Below are positions 42,593 through 52,594 of a DNA stretch of 64,000 nt, one piece after another. The DNA comes from Gammaproteobacteria bacterium (GTDB lineage Bacteria > Pseudomonadota > Gammaproteobacteria > Steroidobacterales > Steroidobacteraceae). The stretch lies in NCBI GenBank assembly GCA_027365225.1, contig DAHXNV010000001.1:58004-122003 (forward strand), given 5' to 3'. The notes beneath the pieces were generated by a model. That model saw nothing but the letters and a program-made list of their open reading frames with translations. It had not been told where the DNA came from and made no database searches. How positions within the stretch are numbered: position 1 is the stretch's first letter; each line of letters starts with the position of its first letter. The position numbers were made by a program, and so were the translations under genes.

Positions 42593-43281
42593 TCCGGCTC
42601 GAGCGGGTCAGCAAGCGCTATCCGAACGGACGCGAGGCGCTTACCAACGTGAGTTTCTTCGTCGACCGCGGGGAGCTGTTGTTCATCACCGGCCGCTCGG
42701 GAGCGGGCAAGAGCACTCTGCTGAAGGTGATCGCGCTGCTCGAGCGCCCGACGCGCGGCACCGTGACCATCAATGGCCGCAACATCGGCGCGCTCGGCGC
42801 GCGGCATATTCCGGCGTTTCGTCGCCAGCTGGGCATGGTCTTCCAGGATCACAAGCTGTTGGCGGACCGGCCGGTATTCGACAACGTCGCGCTGCCGCTG
42901 GTGGTGGCCGCAACGCCGTTCAAGGACATCGACAAGCGCGTGCGCGCGGCGCTCGATCAAGTGGGTCTGCTCGGCAAAGAGCGCATGTTGCCCCTGGAAC
43001 TGTCGGTCGGCGAGCAGCAGCGCGTGGGGATCGCGCGCGCGGTTGTGGGCAAGCCGCCGCTGATCGTGGCCGATGAGCCCACCGGCAATCTCGATCCGGA
43101 TCTGGCGCTGGAGGTGATGCGGCTGTTCAGACGGTTCAGTGAAGTCGGCGTGACCGTGCTCGTAGCCACGCATGATGTGCACATCGTGCGTGAGTTCGGT
43201 AGCCGCGAGATCGTCCTGACGAACGGCGAGCTGACCGGCGGCAGTGCCGATCCGCTGCCCTCGCTGGTTGCGAGCCGCTGA
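42589..43281 (+). CDS. ftsE: Cell division ATP-binding protein FtsE
   Basis: [57 protein letters not shown]; 4-nt overlap with ftsY. Confidence 0.95.
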   Translation: MIRLERVSKRYPNGREALTNVSFFVDRGELLFITGRSGAGKSTLLKVIALLERPTRGTVTINGRNIGALGARHIPAFRRQLGMVFQDHKLLADRPVFDNVALPLVVAATPFKDIDKRVRAALDQVGLLGKERMLPLELSVGEQQRVGIARAVVGKPPLIVADEPTGNLDPDLALEVMRLFRRFSEVGVTVLVATHDVHIVREFGSREIVLTNGELTGGSADPLPSLVASR

Positions 43282-43298
43282 GCCGCGGGCGCTTCGAC

Positions 43299-44210
43299 GT
43301 GCTGGACAGTCGCCAACTGCAAGCATTGCTCGGTGCCCTGGGGCGCCTGGCGCGCGCGCCTCTGGCAACGATGTTCACGCTGCTGGTGATCGGACTTGCG
43401 CTGGCGCTGCCGGGCGCGCTGGGATTGCTCGTGCGCAATGCCGAGGCGGTGAGCGGCGGCATCGGCCGCGCGGTCGATATGACGGTCTATCTGAAGAATG
43501 GCGTGCCGTTGTCCCGCGCGCAGCAGCTCGCCACGGCCGCCAGGTCCGAGCCCGGCGTGGCCAGCGTGACGGTCATCTCCGCGGGCGAGGGGCTGCGCCA
43601 GTTCCGCAAGTATTCGGGTTTCGGTGCGGCGCTGGCTGCGCTCAAGAGCAATCCGTTGCCCAATGTGTTGCGCGTCGTCCCACGGCCGCGTGCCAGCGGT
43701 CCTTTGGCGCTCGAGGCGCTGCGGCGCACTTTCGCCGCCTGGCCCGAGGTGGACATGGTCCAGCTCGACACGCAGTGGGTCATGCGGTTCGAGGCCATCG
43801 TCGCGCTGGTGCGGCGGCTCGTGTTGCTCGCGGCGGTCCTGCTCGGCGCCGGCGTGCTGGCCGTGGTAGGCAATACGATCCGGCTCGAGATCCTCAATCG
43901 CAGCGATGAGATCGAGGTTACCAAGCTCGTCGGAGGCTCGAACGCGTTTGTCCGCCGTCCGTTCGTATACACCGGCGCGCTGTATGGCTTGGGCGGCGCA
44001 CTGCTCGCGTGGCTCATCCTGGAGGGCGCGGTTCTCGCGCTGTCGGGGCCGGCGGCCCGCCTCGCGGAACTCTACGGCAGCGGCTTTGTGTTGCAGGGCC
44101 TTGGCGGCCGGGAGCTGGCCCTGCTGTTGGGCGGGGGCATGGCCCTCGGCTGGCTTGGGGCGTGGATCTCCGCCTTTCGTCATCTGCGCAGCTTCGAGCC
44201 TCGCGCCTGA
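43299..44210 (+). CDS. ftsX: Cell division permease FtsX
   Basis: ABC-type permease following ftsE; RLEILNRSDEIEVTKLVGGSNAFVRRPFVYTGALYGLGG. Confidence 0.93.
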   Translation: MLDSRQLQALLGALGRLARAPLATMFTLLVIGLALALPGALGLLVRNAEAVSGGIGRAVDMTVYLKNGVPLSRAQQLATAARSEPGVASVTVISAGEGLRQFRKYSGFGAALAALKSNPLPNVLRVVPRPRASGPLALEALRRTFAAWPEVDMVQLDTQWVMRFEAIVALVRRLVLLAAVLLGAGVLAVVGNTIRLEILNRSDEIEVTKLVGGSNAFVRRPFVYTGALYGLGGALLAWLILEGAVLALSGPAARLAELYGSGFVLQGLGGRELALLLGGGMALGWLGAWISAFRHLRSFEPRA

Positions 44211-44247
44211 TGCGGCTCGGGCCGGGCGCACTGGCCGGCGAGCGGTA

Positions 44248-44403
44248 TTACTTGATCTTGGCTTCTTTGTAGGCGACGTGCTTACGCGCCACCGGGTCGA
44301 ACTTGCGTACTTCCAGTTTGTCCGGATGCAGTCGCTTGTTCTTGGTGGTCACGTAGAAATGACCGGTTCCGGCGGACGACAGCAGCTTGATCTTATCGCG
44401 CAT
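44248..44403 (-). CDS. rpmG: 50S ribosomal protein L33
   Basis: Translated by hand: [51 protein letters not shown]; too short for the ORF track. Confidence 0.97.
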   Translation of the reverse strand: MRDKIKLLSSAGTGHFYVTTKNKRLHPDKLEVRKFDPVARKHVAYKEAKIK

Positions 44404-44419
44404 CGCGCAGCTCCTGATC

Positions 44420-44656
44420 CTAGACTTTCACGCCTTGTGCGCGCAGCTCCGCCACGACCTGCTCGATGCCTTTCTTCTCCATCGTGCGCAGTCCATGCGC
44501 CGAGACACGCAGCGACACCCAGCGCTTTTCGGCTTCCAACCAGAATCGCTGCGTATGCAGGTTCGGCAGGAAGCGCCGGCGCTTCTTGTTGTTTGCGTGA
44601 GAGACGCGATTTCCAACGGCCGGCCCTTTGCCGGTGACCTCGCAGACGCGCGACAT
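44420..44656 (-). CDS. rpmB: 50S ribosomal protein L28
   Basis: [39 protein letters not shown]. Confidence 0.97.
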   Translation of the reverse strand: MSRVCEVTGKGPAVGNRVSHANNKKRRRFLPNLHTQRFWLEAEKRWVSLRVSAHGLRTMEKKGIEQVVAELRAQGVKV

Positions 44657-44999
44657 ATGCTACGACCTTGCAAATCAAATACTTGTGGTGAGCGGCGATC
44701 CCCGCCCACGGGAGCCGAGCTTTATACCAGGAGTGCCCGGCCGCGGCAAGCTCGCCGTGGCACGGCAGCCATGCGCCGCGAATACCGGCCAGTACACCCT
44801 ATTGCCCGAGCCGGCGGTGCCCCGGGGGGGGCTGCACCCGTTGGCCACGCTCAGCCGCCAAGCGCGGGTGCTAACGGTTCTTCTTCATTCAAGAGCACGG
44901 GACCAAGCCTCGCGATACCTGGGACGTGTGGCCCGTACGCGATCGAAGCGAGCGGACCGCGCAGCGCAAGCAGGCGCGCGCGGCTGACCCTCGCTCGGG

Positions 45000-45155
45000 C
45001 TAATGCAGATTAAGAGTGCCGCTGCCAAATAATCCGAGCAGTCCGATGATGATCAGATAAATTGCGACGGTGTAGTTGAGCAGGCGCGGCACCGTGAGGA
45101 TCAGAATGCCTGCGATCAGTGACACGAGCGGTCCGATGGAGTAATGGAGATTCAT
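45000..45155 (-). CDS. Small (51 aa) DUF3096-like membrane protein
   Basis: Translated by hand: MNLHYSIGPLVSLIAGILILTVPRLLNYTVAIYLIIIGLLGLFGSGTLNLH; too short for the ORF track. Confidence 0.75.
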   Translation of the reverse strand: MNLHYSIGPLVSLIAGILILTVPRLLNYTVAIYLIIIGLLGLFGSGTLNLH

Positions 45156-45427
45156 GGATGGAGTCCCTAGTGACATGCGGAACCCACACAGGCTGTAATG
45201 CTACCCGAAGATCCGTCTGTGCGCCGGCGCACACCAACGTCACAGTCCTTGTCTGCGAAACCGTGCTCCGGGAAAGCAAGCCGCGAGATCGTGGACGAGA
45301 CTCCCGAACCGATCCGACCTTCCGGAATTGGGAATTGTGCGGGGTCAGGAGCTGTGCGCAGGGCGGGGACGTCGAGCGCGCTTTCAAGGGACCGTTACGA
45401 GCCGCAGCGGTTGTGCCGGCACGAGCC

Positions 45428-45982
45428 TCATGGCAGAGCGCCCGGCCGCGTGGTCCGTGCTGGAGCCATCATGGCGGCTGGCGCCTGCGGTTTCCGTGCG
45501 GGCAGGGATAGCAGATGGCTCACCACAACCCATTGGCTCACGAGCAGCAGCGCGAGGACAATCAGATACAGGACCGTTCGTGCGACCACCGTTGCCCGGT
45601 TCGGGAGGTTGATTACGCGCGATCCGCCAGGCGGGATTCGTTGCGCTGCGCTCGCGCCCGCCGACCGGCGCGGCAAGAGCGCGATGAGCTGCGCCGCAAT
45701 CATTCCGCTGTCCGGAGGCGTTGCAGATTCCGCGGGCAAGGCCGCGATCAGTCTCGCCAAGACCCGAGCAGCCGCCGCGCTTGAAAGCTGAGCGAGCCTG
45801 GCGGCCTCCTCCCAGGGGTCGATGTTCTGGCGTGCGAGGACCGATAGCACCGTCAGCGGCGCACCGTCGGCATTGTCGCGAACCGCCGCATAGAGAAAGG
45901 GATCAAAGCGGGATTCGCGGGCGGAAGTAGCAGTCGCGAGCGCCATTGCAGTCACCGCACGGGTTTTTAATTCATCCGCCAC
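45428..45982 (-). CDS. Hypothetical protein with one C-terminal TM segment
   Basis: Coherent soluble N-terminus plus VVARTVLYLIVLALLLVSQWVVVSHLL. Confidence 0.55.
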   Translation of the reverse strand: MADELKTRAVTAMALATATSARESRFDPFLYAAVRDNADGAPLTVLSVLARQNIDPWEEAARLAQLSSAAAARVLARLIAALPAESATPPDSGMIAAQLIALLPRRSAGASAAQRIPPGGSRVINLPNRATVVARTVLYLIVLALLLVSQWVVVSHLLSLPARKPQAPAAMMAPARTTRPGALP

Positions 45983-46095
45983 TGCGTCACGACAGTGGGA
46001 CCTGAAGACTCGGTCGAGAGGGCCGCAGTCTGCCGGGTCGGCCGCCGCCCGTCGGTGCGGCGACCCTCTTAGGAACTAATTAACAGCTTGAGCAG

Positions 46096-46650
46096 CTATG
46101 GCACGCGCCGTGTCGGTCCAATCGTGTAATTCGATTCGCCATGAAAGTCATGGGGCGTGAGATTGAGCGCCTGCATTTTCTTCCGGGTCACTTTGACTCC
46201 GAGCTTGTACGTTCGGCGATCCAAACGAGCTTTGACGGTCAACCCCGTCTTGGTCGTAGTCCCGGCAATCAGATTGACGATGGTACGGTAGTCCGTCAGG
46301 GGCCTGCTGCGCCAGTTGGCGGTGTTGAAAGAGAAGAGGCGGTGCTCGATCTTGTTCCATTTGCTGGTGCCTGGCGGAAAATGACACACCGTGATCGTCA
46401 AGTTCTCCTCCGTCGCAAAGTGTTGCAGCTGCCGCTTCCACAGGTGACAGCAATGACCGTTGTTGCCCCCGCTGTCGGCGCAGATCAGAAGACGGGAGCC
46501 TTCGGGTAACGGGGCTTGCCCATATATCGCCACCAGGCGCGGATGCTCTGCACGGCAAATTCGGCGGTGTCGCCGCTCATCCCGACATTGACCCAGCCCT
46601 TGTTCTCCCCGAAGTCGTACTTTCTTCCACGGTACTTATCAGATAAGTCC
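46096..46650 (-). pseudogene. ISAzo13-type transposase remnant (5'-truncated and frameshifted)
   Basis: Frame 1 KYRGRKYDFGENKGWVNVGMSGDTAEFAVQSIRAWWRYMGKPRYPKAPVF*, then frame 2 SRLLICADSGGNNGHCCHLWKRQLQ...CHFPPGTSKWNKIEHRLFSF...DFHGESNYTI. Confidence 0.85.
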
Positions 46651-47337
46651 ATGTTCGGCGAAGGAATAGCACTGGGTCGCGCCCACGATGATGTGGTCGA
46701 GCACCTGCATGTCCATCAAGGACAGTCCCGCCTTCAGGCGGCGCGTGATGGCCTCGTCCGCCGGGCTGGGCGTGAGCCCGCCCGAGGGATGATTGTGCGC
46801 CAGAATCACCGCAGTTGCATTGTGCAGCAGCGCTTGGCGCAGCACCTCGCGCGGATGCACTTGCGCGCAGTCGACCGTGCCGCGAAACAGTTCCTCGAAG
46901 GCGATCAGGCGGTGGCGGTTGTCCAGATGAAGACAGCAGAACACTTCGTAGGGGAGATCGCGTAGCTGCGCCTGCAGGAAGCGGAACGTCGCCTGCGGCG
47001 TCGTCAGCGGCTGTCCGCAGCGCAGCTCCTCCTGCAGGTGACGGCGGGCGAGCTCGACGGCCGCCTGGACGGTGGCATAGCGCGCCGGACCGATGCCTTT
47101 GCGCCTCCAGCGCCCGCGCTGCGCGGCGAGCAAGGCGCGCAGAGAGCCGAAGTCCCCGAGCAGATTGCGCGCCAGCTCGACTGCTGAGCAGCCGCGCGTC
47201 CCCGAGCCGATCAGCAGTGCGAGCAGTTCCGCGTCCGAGAGGGCGCGCGGGCCGCGCTCGAGCAGCTTCTCGCGCGGGCGCTCGGTGCGCGGCCAATCAC
47301 GGATGGACAGGACTGGCGCGGTGGATGTCGAGGGCAT
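46639..47337 (-). CDS. radC: DNA repair protein RadC (JAB/MPN+ domain)
   Basis: RPREKLLERGPRALSDAELLALLIGSGTRG, ILAHNHPSGGLTPSPAD, LDHIIVG. Confidence 0.92.
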   Translation of the reverse strand: MPSTSTAPVLSIRDWPRTERPREKLLERGPRALSDAELLALLIGSGTRGCSAVELARNLLGDFGSLRALLAAQRGRWRRKGIGPARYATVQAAVELARRHLQEELRCGQPLTTPQATFRFLQAQLRDLPYEVFCCLHLDNRHRLIAFEELFRGTVDCAQVHPREVLRQALLHNATAVILAHNHPSGGLTPSPADEAITRRLKAGLSLMDMQVLDHIIVGATQCYSFAEHGLI

Positions 47338-47482
47338 CGGCACACTCCATGGGAAGGAAGACGCATCCTGCGGCGGGAGCCCCCCATTGACCAGGGGGAA
47401 TAACCGGCCAGTTCGTGCACAAATGCGCAGTCTCGCATCCAGAGTTTGCGTCGCCGGGGAGCGGGGCCGGATAATCGGACGC

Positions 47483-48709
47483 ATGCTGCAAGGCAAACGC
47501 ATCCTGCTCGGGGTCACCGGTGGCATCGCGGCGTACAAAAGCGCCGAGCTGGTGCGCCGGCTGCGCGAGCGTGGCGCCGAGGTGCAGGTGGTCATGACCG
47601 CCGCGGCCCGCGAGTTCGTCGCTCCGCTCGTTTTTCAGGCGCTCTCGGGGCGGCCCGTGCGCACCGACCTCTGGGACAGTGCGGCCGAGGCCGCCATGGG
47701 GCACATCGAGCTGGCGCGCTGGGCCGAGCTGGTGCTCGTTGCGCCTGCCACAGCCGATTTCCTGGCACGTCTCGCGGGCGGTCGTGCGGACGACCTGCTG
47801 GCGACGTTGTGTCTCGCCACTGCCGCGCCGATGGCCGTTGCGCCGGCGATGAATCAGCGCATGTGGGCCAATCCGGCCACCGTGGCGAACGTCGAGCGGC
47901 TTCGTCAGCGCAACGTCCACATCCTGGGCCCAGGCGAGGGAGGGCAGGCCTGCGGGGAGGTGGGTGAGGGCCGCATGCTCGAGCCCAACGAGCTGGTCGA
48001 CTGTCTGCAGGAGTTCCTGCCCGGTGCCGGTCCCCTGCGCGGCCGGCGGGTGTTGATTACCGCCGGCCCGACGCGCGAGCGCATCGATCCGGTGCGATTC
48101 ATCAGCAACCGCAGCTCGGGGAAGATGGGCTTTGCGGTTGCGCAGGCTGCCCGCGAGGCCGGCGCCGACGTCGTGCTGGTGAGCGGCCCGGTGGCGCTGG
48201 CGACCCCGCCCGGCGTGCGGCGCGTCGACATCGAGAGCGCCGAGGCAATGCTCGCGGTCGTGCAGCGCGAGGTCGACCAGGCGGATATCTTCATCTCGAC
48301 GGCGGCGGTGGCGGATTATCGACCGGCGCGCCCCGCTGAGCAGAAGATCAAGAAGCACTCCGAGCACCTGCAGCTGGAGATGGAACGTACCGTTGATGTG
48401 CTCGCCAGCGTCGCCGCCCGCCCGCGCCGGCCCTTCGTCGTCGGATTCGCCGCCGAGACCGAGTCGGTGGAACAGAACGCGCGGGCCAAGCTGCTGAAGA
48501 AGAACCTCGACATGATCGCCGCCAACGAAGTCGGCCACACCAAGGGATTCGACTGCGAGGACAATCATTTGATCGTACTCTGGCGCGCCGCGCGCCGAGA
48601 CTTGGGCAGCGGGCCGAAGCTGCAGCTGGCGCGCGAGCTGGTGCGGCTGATCGCGGAATCCTACGCGGCGTCCGCGGATTCAACCGCGCGCGGCGAGGCG
48701 CAGGCTTGA
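47483..48709 (+). CDS. coaBC: Phosphopantothenoylcysteine decarboxylase/phosphopantothenate-cysteine ligase
   Basis: [60 protein letters not shown]. Confidence 0.95.
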   Translation: MLQGKRILLGVTGGIAAYKSAELVRRLRERGAEVQVVMTAAAREFVAPLVFQALSGRPVRTDLWDSAAEAAMGHIELARWAELVLVAPATADFLARLAGGRADDLLATLCLATAAPMAVAPAMNQRMWANPATVANVERLRQRNVHILGPGEGGQACGEVGEGRMLEPNELVDCLQEFLPGAGPLRGRRVLITAGPTRERIDPVRFISNRSSGKMGFAVAQAAREAGADVVLVSGPVALATPPGVRRVDIESAEAMLAVVQREVDQADIFISTAAVADYRPARPAEQKIKKHSEHLQLEMERTVDVLASVAARPRRPFVVGFAAETESVEQNARAKLLKKNLDMIAANEVGHTKGFDCEDNHLIVLWRAARRDLGSGPKLQLARELVRLIAESYAASADSTARGEAQA

Positions 48710-49182
48710 GCGGCCCGGCCCGCGCGGCGCACCCCCTGAAGGTGCGCGTTCTCGATCCTCGCCTGGGAGGCGAGTTTCCGCTGCCGGCCTATGCGACTGC
48801 GGGCTCGGCCGGGATGGATCTGCGCGCCTGCCTGGATGCGCCATTGACGCTCGCACCCGGCCGGGCCGAACTCGTGCCGACCGGGCTCGCCATCCACATC
48901 GAAGATCCGACTCTGGCGGCCGTGATCCTGCCGCGCTCGGGCCTCGGCCACAAGCACGGCGTGGTGCTTGGCAACCTGGTCGGCCTGATCGATTCGGACT
49001 ATCAGGGCCAGCTGATGGTGTCGTGCTGGAATCGGGGCGGTGAGCCCTTCGTCATGCAGCCCGGGGAACGCATCGCCCAGCTGGTGATCGTTCCGGTGGT
49101 GCAGGTGGCGCTCGAGGTCGTCGCTTCCTTTGAAGCCAGCGCGCGCGGCGCGGGCGGCTTCGGTCATTCTGGCCGGGATTGA
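48706..49182 (+). CDS. dut: dUTP diphosphatase
   Basis: [60 protein letters not shown]. Confidence 0.95.
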   Translation: MSGPARAAHPLKVRVLDPRLGGEFPLPAYATAGSAGMDLRACLDAPLTLAPGRAELVPTGLAIHIEDPTLAAVILPRSGLGHKHGVVLGNLVGLIDSDYQGQLMVSCWNRGGEPFVMQPGERIAQLVIVPVVQVALEVVASFEASARGAGGFGHSGRD

Positions 49183-49282
49183 CGCCGGTTCGAGCCGACG
49201 ACGCAATTCCATCGGCCTTCGCTCGGTGAGCGCCCGCCGGCGTGGCCGCAGCGGGTTCAATCTGAAGGCGACGCGCGCACAA

Positions 49283-50479
49283 TCAGCGGTCCTCGGCGGC
49301 TGATCCGGGGGCCGACAGCCGGTCCAGGCCGGCGCGCAGATCCGCTTTCAGGTCGTCGGGTTCCTCGAGCCCGATCTGCAGGCGCAGCGCGAACCCTTCG
49401 GGATTCCAGCGGGTCGCGGTACGGTACTCGCGGCAGTCGAACGGGATGATCAGGCTCTCGAATCCGCCCCAGGAATAGCCCATGCCGAAGATCGACAAGT
49501 GATCGAGCATGTCGGCGAGCCTCTCCCGGGTGAAGCCCGGCCGTAGAATGACGGAGAACACGCCGCTCGAGCCCTTGAAGTCACGCTTCCAGAGCGCGTG
49601 GCCCGGACAGGATGGAAAGGCAGGATGCAGGAGAGTCGCGACTTCCGGCTGCGCCTGCAGCCAGCGCGCCATCTCCAGACCCCTCGTCTGGGCCTCCTTG
49701 AGTCTGATGTGCAGGGTGCGCATTCCCCGCAGGGCGAGGGAACAGTCCTCCGGTCCCGGCAGCATGGCCATGCTTTGATGGGTTTTCTTCAGAGCCGGCC
49801 ACGCCTGCGCGCGCGCGCTCACCAGCCCGAGCAGCAGGTCGGAGTGTCCGCTCAGATATTTGGTTCCGGCTTCCACCGCCACATCGCAGCCGTGCTCGTG
49901 GGCGCAGAACAGCAGCGGCGTAGCCCAGGTATTGTCGATGATCGTCTTGATGCCGCGCCGGCTGGCAAATTCGGTGATCCGCGGAACGTCCTGTATCTCG
50001 AAGGTCTGCGAGCCGGGTGACTCGAGGAAGATGGTCGACGTGTTGGCTTTGATGAGCCGCTCGAGATCACCGCCCAACAGAGGATCGTAAAAGGTCGTTT
50101 CGATCCCGAATCGGGCCAGAAAGCCCGAGCACAGCGCGCGTGTCGGAACGTACACGCTGTCGGGCACCAGCAGATGGTCGCCCTGTTTGAGTGTGCTCAA
50201 GAGCGCCATCGCGACCGCGCCAAGTCCCGAGGGGCACAGTACGGTGCCGGCGGCGCCAGTGAGCGATGTCCAGGCGCTTTCCAGGCTCTCCACGGTCGGT
50301 GAGCCGGCGGTGCCGTAGGTGTAGCGGGCGCGGCCGTGCTCGAGGTCGTCCAGGGTCTTGAACAGAACCGTCGAGCCCCGGTAAGTCGGCGTATTGATGA
50401 AGCCGAAGTGCTCATCGGACATCCTGCCCAGCTTGGACAGCCGTGTGCCGATCCCCATTCGATTCCCAGTGTGTTGCAT
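49283..50479 (-). CDS. metC: Cystathionine beta-lyase (PLP-dependent)
   Basis: YTYGTAGSPTVESLESAWTSLTGA, TIIDNTWATPLLFCAHEHGCDVAVEAGTKYLSGHSDLLLG. Confidence 0.9.
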   Translation of the reverse strand: MQHTGNRMGIGTRLSKLGRMSDEHFGFINTPTYRGSTVLFKTLDDLEHGRARYTYGTAGSPTVESLESAWTSLTGAAGTVLCPSGLGAVAMALLSTLKQGDHLLVPDSVYVPTRALCSGFLARFGIETTFYDPLLGGDLERLIKANTSTIFLESPGSQTFEIQDVPRITEFASRRGIKTIIDNTWATPLLFCAHEHGCDVAVEAGTKYLSGHSDLLLGLVSARAQAWPALKKTHQSMAMLPGPEDCSLALRGMRTLHIRLKEAQTRGLEMARWLQAQPEVATLLHPAFPSCPGHALWKRDFKGSSGVFSVILRPGFTRERLADMLDHLSIFGMGYSWGGFESLIIPFDCREYRTATRWNPEGFALRLQIGLEEPDDLKADLRAGLDRLSAPGSAAEDR

Positions 50480-50531
50480 AGAATGCCGCCGGCGTACAGC
50501 GTGGCTGTGCTGCGGCTATCATAGAGCCGCC

Positions 50532-51134
50532 ATGCCCGAAGCCAAGCCCCATGCGCCGTCTTGCGAGCGCAACCAGGGTCCGATCCTTAAGGTGCTGCGG
50601 CAGCACTTCGCCGACCGGCGCCGGGTGCTCGAGATCGGCAGCGGGACCGGACAGCACGCGGTGCATTTCGCGGGTGCGCTGCCGGAGCTCACCTGGCAGA
50701 CATCCGATCTCGAGGCCAATCTGGCGGGTATCCGCCTGTGGATCGATGCGGCGCGGCTGCCGAACCTTCCGCCTCCGTTCGCCCTCGATGTCTTCGGTCC
50801 CTGGCCCGATGCGCGATTCGATGCCGTGTTCACGGCAAATACGTTGCACATCATGAGCTGGGCGGGCGTGTGCGCGCTGTTCGCCGCGCTGGCGGCGATC
50901 CTCGAGGAGGGTGGTGTGTTGGCAGCGTACGGTCCTTTCAAATACGAGGGCGCCTTCACCAGCGCGAGCAATGCCGCGTTCGATGCGTGGCTCAAGCAGC
51001 GAGCGGCGCACAGCGGCATTCGCGATTTCGAGGCGGTGAATGCGCTGGCACGCTCATCCGGGATGACACTCCTGGAGGACCAGCCGATGCCCGCGAACAA
51101 TCGAACCCTGGTCTGGCGCAAGCTCGGGTCCTGA
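50532..51134 (+). CDS. DUF938 family methyltransferase-like protein
   Basis: CERNQGPILKVLRQHFADRRRVLEIGSGTGQHAVHFA...YGPFKYEGAFTSASNAAFDAWLKQR. Confidence 0.88.
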   Translation: MPEAKPHAPSCERNQGPILKVLRQHFADRRRVLEIGSGTGQHAVHFAGALPELTWQTSDLEANLAGIRLWIDAARLPNLPPPFALDVFGPWPDARFDAVFTANTLHIMSWAGVCALFAALAAILEEGGVLAAYGPFKYEGAFTSASNAAFDAWLKQRAAHSGIRDFEAVNALARSSGMTLLEDQPMPANNRTLVWRKLGS

Positions 51135-51192
51135 TCGACGTCGGCTGCGCGTAGTGAGATAATCGGCAGCCCTTGCGCCGGAGGTCGATTCG

Positions 51193-51762
51193 ATGAAATC
51201 AGCCAGGTGGCAAAGTCTCGCGTGCGTCTTGCTCGCACTGAGCGCTCCGGTCGCGCTCGCCGGCAGTTACAGCAACACGGTCGCACTGTTCAGGCGCGCC
51301 GGGGCAACCGCTGAATTTTTCAAGAGTAGCTACGGCTACGCCGTCTTTCCAACGATCGCCAAAGGCGGTTTCGGCATTGGCGCGGCCTATGGCGACGGGC
51401 GGGTCTATGAGCAGGGCCGGTACGTCGGCACCGCCTCCATGACGCAGGTCAGCTTCGGCTTTCAGCTCGGCGGCCAGGCCTACAGCGAAATGGTGTTCTT
51501 CGAGAATCCGGCGGCGCTGAAGCTGTTCGAATCCGGCAACTTCTCGCTGAGCGCGGACGTAAATGCCGTGGCGCTCACGGCCTCCGCCTCGGCGAGTGCC
51601 GGCACCGCCGGCGCCGCGGCCGGGGTCAGCGGCAACGAGCACCACGCGGTCGCCACTGGCCACTACGAGAACGGTATCGCCGTGTTCACCATCGCCAAAG
51701 GAGGCTTGATGTACGAGGCCGCGGTGGCCGGTCAGAAGTTCTCGTTCACGCCGGCGCATTGA
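51193..51762 (+). CDS. SYLF (lipid-binding YSC84-like) domain protein, secreted
   Basis: Signal peptide; SSYGYAVFPTIAKGGFGIGAAYGDGRVYEQGRYVGTASMTQVSFGFQLGGQAYSEMVFF. Confidence 0.88.
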   Translation: MKSARWQSLACVLLALSAPVALAGSYSNTVALFRRAGATAEFFKSSYGYAVFPTIAKGGFGIGAAYGDGRVYEQGRYVGTASMTQVSFGFQLGGQAYSEMVFFENPAALKLFESGNFSLSADVNAVALTASASASAGTAGAAAGVSGNEHHAVATGHYENGIAVFTIAKGGLMYEAAVAGQKFSFTPAH

Positions 51763-51916
51763 AACCGGCCCTCGTGCCGCCGTTGGCGCTTTGCGCCGTA
51801 TGCGGGTCCGAGTGGGATCGGCCCCGGTGCCGATCGCACCTCGAAGCCCGATTGCGCGCCAGTCACGCAAGCGTTACTTTGCATATCCTGACCCATCGAG
51901 AAGGATCGCCACACTC

Positions 51917-52564
51917 ATGACGAGCCTGATCCAGGACGCGAACCGTTCGCGATTCGACGCTATTGCCGCCCAATGGGATGAGTCACCGATGCGTGCGAAC
52001 ATGGCCAAGGCGGTGGCCGATGCGATCGCGGCCGCGGTGCCGCTGCAGCCACACTGGCGGGCCCTCGAGTACGGATGCGGCACGGGACTCGTCGGGCTGA
52101 GACTGCTGCCGCATCTGGGTCATGTGCTCGAAACCGATTTGTCGCCAGGCATGCTGGGCGTGCTCGAGGCGAAGGCGCGCGCCGCGGGCCTGGACAAGAT
52201 TGAAACACAGGTCCTCGACCTGACCGGCGGTGCGCCGCCCGCTTCGCGCTTCGATCTCATCTTCAGCAGCATGGCCCTTCACCATATCCCGGACGTTGCG
52301 GGGCTGGTGCACACGTTCTTGTCCATGCTGGCCCCCGGCGGCTGGGTCGCCCTGGCGGACTTGGACGCGGAAGACGGCAGCTTCCATGGGCCCGATGTAC
52401 CCGGGGTCCAGCACCACGGTTTCGAGCGCGAGACTCTGGAGCGCTGGCTGCGCGCGGCGGGATTTACCGCGGTGAGCACGCGCACGGCGCATACGGTCGA
52501 GCGGGAACGGGAGGCTCGGCAGCGCCGCTACCCGATCTTCCTCGCAATCGGGCAACGACCGTAA
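51917..52564 (+). CDS. Class I SAM-dependent methyltransferase
   Basis: ALEYGCGTGLVGLRLLP...VLETDLSPGML...FDLIFSSMALHHIPD. Confidence 0.86.
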   Translation: MTSLIQDANRSRFDAIAAQWDESPMRANMAKAVADAIAAAVPLQPHWRALEYGCGTGLVGLRLLPHLGHVLETDLSPGMLGVLEAKARAAGLDKIETQVLDLTGGAPPASRFDLIFSSMALHHIPDVAGLVHTFLSMLAPGGWVALADLDAEDGSFHGPDVPGVQHHGFERETLERWLRAAGFTAVSTRTAHTVEREREARQRRYPIFLAIGQRP

Positions 52565-52594
52565 GCGAGTTTCCCGCCCGGTGCGCGAGTGCGC

